From Ahniella sp. (lineage in GTDB: Bacteria; Pseudomonadota; Gammaproteobacteria; Xanthomonadales; Ahniellaceae), in the NCBI GenBank assembly GCA_016712105.1, contig JADJRU010000019.1, positions 1 through 64,000 on the forward strand: DNA of 64,000 nt, read 5' to 3'. The position numbers and the translations under genes were made by a program. Position 1 is the first letter of the stretch. Every line of letters begins with the position of its first letter. Shown piece by piece: positions 59,263-64,000 of the stretch. The notes beneath the pieces were generated by a model. It ran no database searches, was not told the DNA's origin, and was given only the letters and a program-made list of their open reading frames with translations.

Positions 59263-60606
59263 TCATTGGTCCGGTTCTACAAAGGCCCAGCTGAGTCCGA
59301 CGTTCGGATAGAAGCAGCTAGCGCTCAGCCACCGTTCCGCAGCTCCGGCGATGGCCAAATGGTTCTCGTGACGCAGTTGATTTGGACACGGGCACTCTTC
59401 AGCGTGCTGTACGCGGCTCAATTTCCCGTGGCCGCTGCATTCATAGAACCAGCCATAGGCTACGCCGATTTCCTCAGCGCAACAGCCAGAAAGGTCCAGC
59501 GACAGGCTCGATATCTCAATCAGTCGATCCCCGTGGGCCTTCACGACGATGCCTTTGCCATACTCCATCGTTCCAACGTGCTCCGGGTAGGATATCGGAA
59601 GGTCGGATTCAACAACCACCATACCATGCTTGCGGACCAGCGCGATGAGTTCCGGCATGCATTCACACTTGCCCTGATCTCCGAAAAGTCGCCCACGCGG
59701 GGCGCGAAGGAACAATGCGTTTTGCAGGAGATCGCCACCACGATTCTGGGCAATCCAGAACGGGCTGAAGAATGCTTCGTCAGCAGGGTGGCACTTCAGG
59801 GGTTTGAACGAGTACTCTGGCAGACGGAGGCCCCGCATGTAGATCGGCAAGTCGCGCACGCGGCCATGAATCAACTCCCAGGGAACTGAAAAAAGGTACC
59901 GCAGAATTGAGTCTTCGGCGGGTGAAGGAAATACCCGTGACATTTCGATCAGCCCGGCGGATTCGGCGTAGTCCCGAAACGCTTGTGCAGGCGCACTTAT
60001 GTGAGCGATGATAGATACGGAAGGGAGTGCCCGCAATGGACCGATCAGCCATGCATCCTGTGCGATTGGCCGCACGATCCCATCTGCCCTCGCTGGCAAT
60101 GCTCCAACAAGGTCGTGAAGTTCGATTCCTGCTTTGCAGATCGCTTCGCGGGACAACACGTATAGATGACCGATGCCATCATGTGCTGAACAATTGCCTA
60201 CCTCGTGTACGAGCGCCACGGGAGTTCCGGCAGAGTCCGCAGTAATCTCGAAGCAGTTTTCAATCTGAAGCCGATAACCTGCGAACCACGAGGCCACGGC
60301 AGCTGCGGCCGTTGCATCGACAAAGAACGATCTCCAGCCATAGTGTTGGAGGATCGCTTGGGACATAACGATCGGCGTTGGCACTGGCTCGTGGCCCCAT
60401 ACTGCCTGGATCACTTCTTTAGCGTAATAGGACCAGAGCTGCGTGTGGCCCGGGACACAACCGGACCTGACCATTGAGGACATTATGCTGACGCATCCTG
60501 ATTTGTCCGAATAATGCTCAGTTTGGCCTCGAAACAGCGCTTCCTCGCCGTACAAGTCAAATGCCGTGCGAATTTCCTCGCACGAGCTTAACCTGATTTC
60601 ATCCAA
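59263..60606 (-). CDS. FRG-domain protein
   Basis: 447 residues from a TTG at 60606 with GGGAG upstream; a stop lies just before it. The N-terminal third has the FRG pattern: EALFRGQTEHYSDKSG and AILQHYGWRSFFVDATAAAA then VASWFAG. The C-terminal two thirds are not recognised. FRG proteins are common in mobile and defence islands; a few appear in abortive-infection systems, but the biochemical role is unknown. It lies 60 bp after an HNH nuclease gene on the same strand, so the two are probably co-expressed. Confidence 0.65.
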   Translation of the reverse strand: MDEIRLSSCEEIRTAFDLYGEEALFRGQTEHYSDKSGCVSIMSSMVRSGCVPGHTQLWSYYAKEVIQAVWGHEPVPTPIVMSQAILQHYGWRSFFVDATAAAAVASWFAGYRLQIENCFEITADSAGTPVALVHEVGNCSAHDGIGHLYVLSREAICKAGIELHDLVGALPARADGIVRPIAQDAWLIGPLRALPSVSIIAHISAPAQAFRDYAESAGLIEMSRVFPSPAEDSILRYLFSVPWELIHGRVRDLPIYMRGLRLPEYSFKPLKCHPADEAFFSPFWIAQNRGGDLLQNALFLRAPRGRLFGDQGKCECMPELIALVRKHGMVVVESDLPISYPEHVGTMEYGKGIVVKAHGDRLIEISSLSLDLSGCCAEEIGVAYGWFYECSGHGKLSRVQHAEECPCPNQLRHENHLAIAGAAERWLSASCFYPNVGLSWAFVEPDQ

Positions 60607-60666
60607 CTATCTCTCCCATTTATTTGCGGCCCTGAAGCTCCGCGACTAACCAGTATCACGATGAGG

Positions 60667-61458
60667 CTAGCCATCGAGATTAGATTGCGGTCGCATCGTC
60701 TCGCATTCTCCAGTGTCCTTGTTATATGTCAAGATTTCCTGATTATCTGTCCGTACAATGCGGATGATGACCACTGGCCAAGGGGATGCGCCTCCTTGGC
60801 CACCTTCGATCTGCTGGATCTCTCGCGCTCCAAATACCAGGAGGCCATTCTCGCCAAGGTCGTTAATGGACTCGGTGAATCGAAAGGTTACTTCTACACG
60901 TTCGGCTGGCTCGATCTCGGACCACATCTCCCCCCAATCTTGCAGCGATTGCAGGAAGCCACCGACAAGAGATACCTCCTGATCTGTCTTGAGTTCGTCG
61001 TAGTCGAGTGAACTGGCGCACGCGCTTCCGATCAGGGCCATGAGTTCATTGCCATTACTTAGACGTTCCAAATGCGTCGGAGTACCTGATCTTGATCTAG
61101 TGATGCGAATACGGTTGGTCGCCTCGACTTCGTTGAGTCGCGATGCCACCCACGTTTCGTGATTAGTCCTCATGGTACCCAGTAGTTCTGCGGTATAGGT
61201 TTGAGCCTGATCGTCCACTTGCTTGTGATGGACGCGGCACAGCAAGATCAAGTTGTCAATTGCGTCGACATATTCAGGAGGATAATCGGGGTTGTACCTT
61301 GGACCCATCGGCAGCCGCGACACGATATGACACTCGTCGCCAACGATGGCTGCCCTGTCATGCTTCGTGATTTCGGCAACAAGTTCGCAGCGACACATAG
61401 CGCAACGGCTGCCAGCTTGGCCCCAGAGAATCTTCCTAGTTTTGTCGGAGATCGCCAA
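60667..61458 (-). CDS. HNH endonuclease-domain protein
   Basis: 263 residues from a TTG at 61458 with AAGGAG at good spacing. N-terminal HNH domain: CAMC zinc pair (19-22), GDECHIVSR, AIDNLILLCRVHHKQVD. The C-terminal 150 residues have an unknown beta-rich domain (ERVEVTFRFTESINDLGENG, PVVIIRIVRTDNQEILTYNK). This arrangement is seen in island-borne defence nucleases, where the second domain senses or specifies the target. First gene of a pair with the FRG protein. Confidence 0.7.
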   Translation of the reverse strand: MAISDKTRKILWGQAGSRCAMCRCELVAEITKHDRAAIVGDECHIVSRLPMGPRYNPDYPPEYVDAIDNLILLCRVHHKQVDDQAQTYTAELLGTMRTNHETWVASRLNEVEATNRIRITRSRSGTPTHLERLSNGNELMALIGSACASSLDYDELKTDQEVSLVGGFLQSLQDWGEMWSEIEPAERVEVTFRFTESINDLGENGLLVFGAREIQQIEGGQGGASPWPVVIIRIVRTDNQEILTYNKDTGECETMRPQSNLDG

Positions 61459-61582
61459 TGCAACTCCTTATATGTCGATCAACATGCCTCAGTTGTGAGT
61501 GCGGCGGGTTTGGTCGCATTTACGGTCGGCGCGCTGGGCCCTTCGTGGTGCCCCCCGCTGTCGCTGGTCGGTGCGTTTTTCC

Positions 61583-62014
61583 CTACCTCCGATACCTCTC
61601 CGCACTCTGCCAATACCGACTGAAGCTCCGCGGCCCGTTATGCTCCCCGCGACCGGAATAGTTCGGGTCCCGCCGCCCGAGCGGCCCCTTCGTGCCGGTC
61701 GTCGACCACCCCCGCGCCTCCATGTGGAGCTTCACGAGGACGCCCAGCGCCTGCTTGGTTCGCAGGGCGGCCGCGGCGGACCGGCGCCCGAAGTAGTCGC
61801 GGACGAAGGGTTCCGCCTCGAGCTCCCGGAGGATTCCGGCGAGCGCCGGCATGTCGAAATGGACCTCGGCCATTTCCAGGCGCTCCTGGCGGGCCCGGTC
61901 GTTTAGCCAGGCGATCCACTTGTCCCACCGGACGTGGGGGTCGCTGGCGACATCCGCGAATCGGCGGCCCTGGCCGTCGCCCAGGAAATCCTCCATCGTG
62001 ATCGTGGACTTCAT
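61583..62014 (-). CDS. Hypothetical protein
   Basis: 143 residues from the ATG at 62014. Helical and charged (RWDKWIAWLNDRARQERLEM, PALAGILRELEAEPFVRDYF, RTKQALGVLVKLHMEARGWS). No signal peptide or known family. It lies between the HNH gene and the second structured repeat. Confidence 0.45.
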   Translation of the reverse strand: MKSTITMEDFLGDGQGRRFADVASDPHVRWDKWIAWLNDRARQERLEMAEVHFDMPALAGILRELEAEPFVRDYFGRRSAAAALRTKQALGVLVKLHMEARGWSTTGTKGPLGRRDPNYSGRGEHNGPRSFSRYWQSAERYRR

Positions 62015-62108
62015 GTCGGCCTCTGCGTCGATGAGGGAGACGGTTGCGCCGGGGGCAGCCTCATGCGGAACGATTCATAATAGACTATTTATTATAGCGA
62101 GTCTGCGT

Positions 62109-62393
62109 CAACCAAAATGGAGCCAAGGGCCGATTCTGAGACTGAGAGACAATTCCGCGGCGCTTCCCACGCCCCGGGCGTCTCTCGCGAAGTCTCTCAA
62201 TTTTCGCGACAGTGCGGGCGGCATAATTTTGCATCCATAACTGACTGTCCCGTAGGCAGTTACAAAAAGACCCTCGTGCCATAACGGCCGAGGGCCTCTG
62301 TAAACGTCTCGCCGCCCGATTCCCGGGCAAAAGATGATTGGCTCCCCGGTCGGGGCGCGCAGCGTGAATGCGAGAGAGAGAAATAGGACAGTG
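62109..62393. ncRNA. Dispersed structured element, copy 2 (candidate RNA)
   Basis: Partner of 10090-10370. Helices: TCTCTCGC 62181-62188 with GCGAGAGA 62370-62377; CCCTCG 62271-62276 with CGAGGG 62289-62294, inner GCC/GGC; GCCCG 62314-62318 with CGGGC 62324-62328; CCCC/GGGG in the conserved TCCCCGGTCGGGG. Compared with copy 1, the inner pair CCC/GGG became GCC/GGC, and CUUCG/CGAGG became GCCCG/CGGGC: paired changes that keep the stems. It begins right after the stop codon of the 62394 gene on the minus strand. Confidence 0.55.
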
Positions 62394-63599
62394 TTATCGG
62401 AATAATGCCTTCACGCCCCCAAGGCTCGTCTTCTCTGCTTCCACCGGCACCGACGAAAACGGTTCGAAATCAACGAACCCGTGAATTGGCAAAGACGGTG
62501 GCACTACTGGATCATTCCCGTCGATGATCCAGGCCGATATGGAATCGGCAATCGCTGTTCCCCAATAATTGCCAGTCAAGTCAATGGTCAGATCTGGCGG
62601 CTGCGGAAACCCCCGAACTAGGACCGCCGCACCTTCACCTTTGAGTATGTGGTTGTCTCTCAGCCTTGGAGTGCAACTAGTTATGCTTATCGCACGTTCT
62701 CTTGAGCCGGAAAACAAATTCCGCTCGCAGACAACGTTGTCAGCCCCCAGGCCAAAGGCGATATTGATCCCCCCACCGTCGAACGAGTTATCCGCGATGG
62801 TATATGAACCGGGCCCGTAGACCTCAAGTCCGTAGCCCCCTGACGGTACGTCCTTCACTGAGCAGTTGCGCATTGTCCCCGCGCTTCGATCAAATATCCC
62901 CGCGCTGTAACAGCCTCGTATGTCACAATTGTTCACAGCGACTGCTGCAATAAGCTGCACGCTGAATGTGGCGCCACAGTTCAAGAACGAGCACGCATCA
63001 ATTGTCAGAGATGTCGCAGGAGACACCCCGGCGACTCCAAAATCGGTCACGCCCTCAAAACGACAACTGCGCACCACGCCAGACGCAAGGGGCCGCACTC
63101 CGCGAAACACACGCAAGAAAGCGCATTGTTCGAATTGAAACACCCCGTTTTGTACGTATGCACCGTAGTTCGTGTCCAAAAAAGTCAACGCTGACACACT
63201 CAAGGAAGCGCCCGTGCCTGATGGCCAGTATAGCAGCCCCACCGCGTTTGCGCCCAGTCCCCACGTGCCTGGCGCACCTGGACCGATCAACGTAACGCCT
63301 TCGCCCGCACCGATGACCGTCAACGAGCCCATGCGCACATTGGCGTACACATTCCAGTCGTTCCCAGAATACACATACGTCCTGTATTCCGTGAATCGCC
63401 CAGGGCCTATCCGGATCGTGTCGCCGCTGGCCGCAACATCAACGGCATCCTGAATGACGCCGTAATCGCCTGAACCGTCCCTTTCGACGCGCCAGGTGCG
63501 AGCTTCGACTGCTCCTGCCGCGTGCATCAGCCACAGCGCTACCCACAGCCCCCACACAGGGGCCTTTCGGCCGGACAATAGCAAATCACACGATTCCAT
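62394..63599 (-). CDS. Secreted parallel beta-helix protein with VKALFR tail
   Basis: 401 residues. Signal-like start (VWGLWVALWLMHAAGAVEA), then the common opening of secreted beta-helix proteins: WRVERDGSGDYGVIQDAVDV, AASGDTIRIGPGRF. Coils follow (ALTFLDTNYGAYVQNGVFQF, GLEVYGPGSYTIADNSFDGG, NVVCERNLFSGSRERAISIT). C-terminus EKTSLGGVKALFR is the shared tail. The gene upstream (63611) ends 11 bp before its start, so they form an operon, one ending in the new tail, the other in a FlgD-like domain. The structured repeat follows its stop directly. Confidence 0.75.
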   Translation of the reverse strand: MESCDLLLSGRKAPVWGLWVALWLMHAAGAVEARTWRVERDGSGDYGVIQDAVDVAASGDTIRIGPGRFTEYRTYVYSGNDWNVYANVRMGSLTVIGAGEGVTLIGPGAPGTWGLGANAVGLLYWPSGTGASLSVSALTFLDTNYGAYVQNGVFQFEQCAFLRVFRGVRPLASGVVRSCRFEGVTDFGVAGVSPATSLTIDACSFLNCGATFSVQLIAAVAVNNCDIRGCYSAGIFDRSAGTMRNCSVKDVPSGGYGLEVYGPGSYTIADNSFDGGGINIAFGLGADNVVCERNLFSGSRERAISITSCTPRLRDNHILKGEGAAVLVRGFPQPPDLTIDLTGNYWGTAIADSISAWIIDGNDPVVPPSLPIHGFVDFEPFSSVPVEAEKTSLGGVKALFR

Positions 63600-63610
63600 T
63601 GCCCCGATTC

Positions 63611-64000
63611 CTATTTCACCAAGGACACACGCTTACTGAAGGCCCGGCTTCCCGCCACCATATTCACGAAGTACACCCCGCTCGCGGCACCACGACCCGA
63701 GTCGTCATGTCCATCCCATTTCACCACGTGAACGCCCTGTTCCATGGGACCGTCCACAAGAGACGCGACGCGGCGTCCGCTTACATCATAGATGACAATA
63801 GAAACCCGCGCCTGCTCGCTAAGTGTGAACTGAATCTCGGTATCCGGATTGAATGGATTCGGTGCAATCGACCTAAGCGCGGTCTCAAACCGGACACTCT
63901 CCGTTGACGGGGCGCCCACAGGCCCTCGGTTCGCACTGTTTTTTCCAGCCGTACCCGGCTCGGTCCCTGCCACGACCGGCTCAAGTGCGAGGCCGCACGC
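63611..64000 (-). CDS. FlgD-like C-terminal domain of a secreted protein (partial, runs off the window)
   Basis: The frame is open to the window edge, so only the last 129 codons are seen. FlgD-like domain: NPFNPDTEIQFTL, VSIVIYDVSGRRVASL, VVKWDGHDDSGRGAASGVYF, ending KRVSLVK. It closely matches the fragment at 16176-16307. The body of the protein lies beyond 64000. Confidence 0.75.
   Translation of the reverse strand, partial: ACGLALEPVVAGTEPGTAGKNSANRGPVGAPSTESVRFETALRSIAPNPFNPDTEIQFTLSEQARVSIVIYDVSGRRVASLVDGPMEQGVHVVKWDGHDDSGRGAASGVYFVNMVAGSRAFSKRVSLVK

Noticed and set aside
62101..62120. Minus-strand TTGACG and TATAAT as a promoter beyond copy 2 of the structured element
   Set aside because: The boxes are only 9 bp apart, too close for a sigma-70 promoter, and point away from the element.

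Overview
The window comes from a GC-rich, double-membraned bacterium, probably an uncultured lineage of the FCB/Eisenbacteria-Krumholzibacteria-Latescibacteria kind. The main clue is the group of large secreted proteins ending in a FlgD-like C-terminal domain (NPFNPxT...YDxxGRxVxxL...WDGxDxxGxxxxSGxY motifs; genes ending at 3978, 12914 and 63611). Other clues are LVIVD and right-handed beta-helix secreted proteins, an RND tripartite pump and a patatin/Omp85 surface phospholipase. The phylum is inference; there is no rRNA or tRNA to test it. No CRISPR array or tRNA was seen.

Layout. 1-2.1 kb: decayed genes (an RCC1-type relic and a frameshifted TPR-like gene). 2.2-15.1 kb: secreted and envelope proteins, including an astacin-type metalloprotease gene that carries a 690-bp near-identical tandem repeat, a polytopic glycosyltransferase-like protein and an LVIVD beta-propeller protein. 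15.1-16.6 kb: fused gene fragments (terminase, FlgD-like, acrA). 16.6-28 kb: TetR regulator, then a complete RND pump operon (outer membrane factor, inner membrane pump, periplasmic adaptor, all minus strand), preceded by a sigma-54 enhancer-binding regulator, two STAS proteins and a small outer-membrane barrel; a -24/-12 promoter lies in front of the adaptor gene. 28-33 kb: YejM-like membrane sulfatase-fold protein and a PlpD-like patatin. 33.3-49.8 kb: a phage-like integrative island with terminases, methyltransferase, tyrosine integrase, primase-polymerase/helicase, iteron-like origin, sigma-like factor, two DUF2924 proteins and a large serine recombinase, but with no capsid, portal or tail gene. 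49.8-61.5 kb: accessory cargo (restriction-fold protein, DUF6680-type protein, type IIG restriction-modification enzyme, FRG protein, HNH nuclease), with a second copy of the recombinase 3' end inside it. 61.5-64 kb: host-type secreted proteins again.

The most novel signals are: (i) a C-terminal tail S-[FLM]-G-[GS]-V-K-[GA]-L-F-R-stop shared by three otherwise unrelated exported-type proteins; (ii) a roughly 280-bp dispersed element, present at 10.1 and 62.1 kb just downstream of this tail (a decayed ghost of it in the first case), with hairpins supported by compensatory changes; (iii) an 11-copy GCGGAGTGT iteron array around a 50-bp perfectly alternating purine-pyrimidine tract next to the primase-helicase; (iv) cargo genes trapped between duplicated recombinase 3' ends. 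Several genes are split by single-base changes in homopolymers, so some frameshifts may be sequencing errors.
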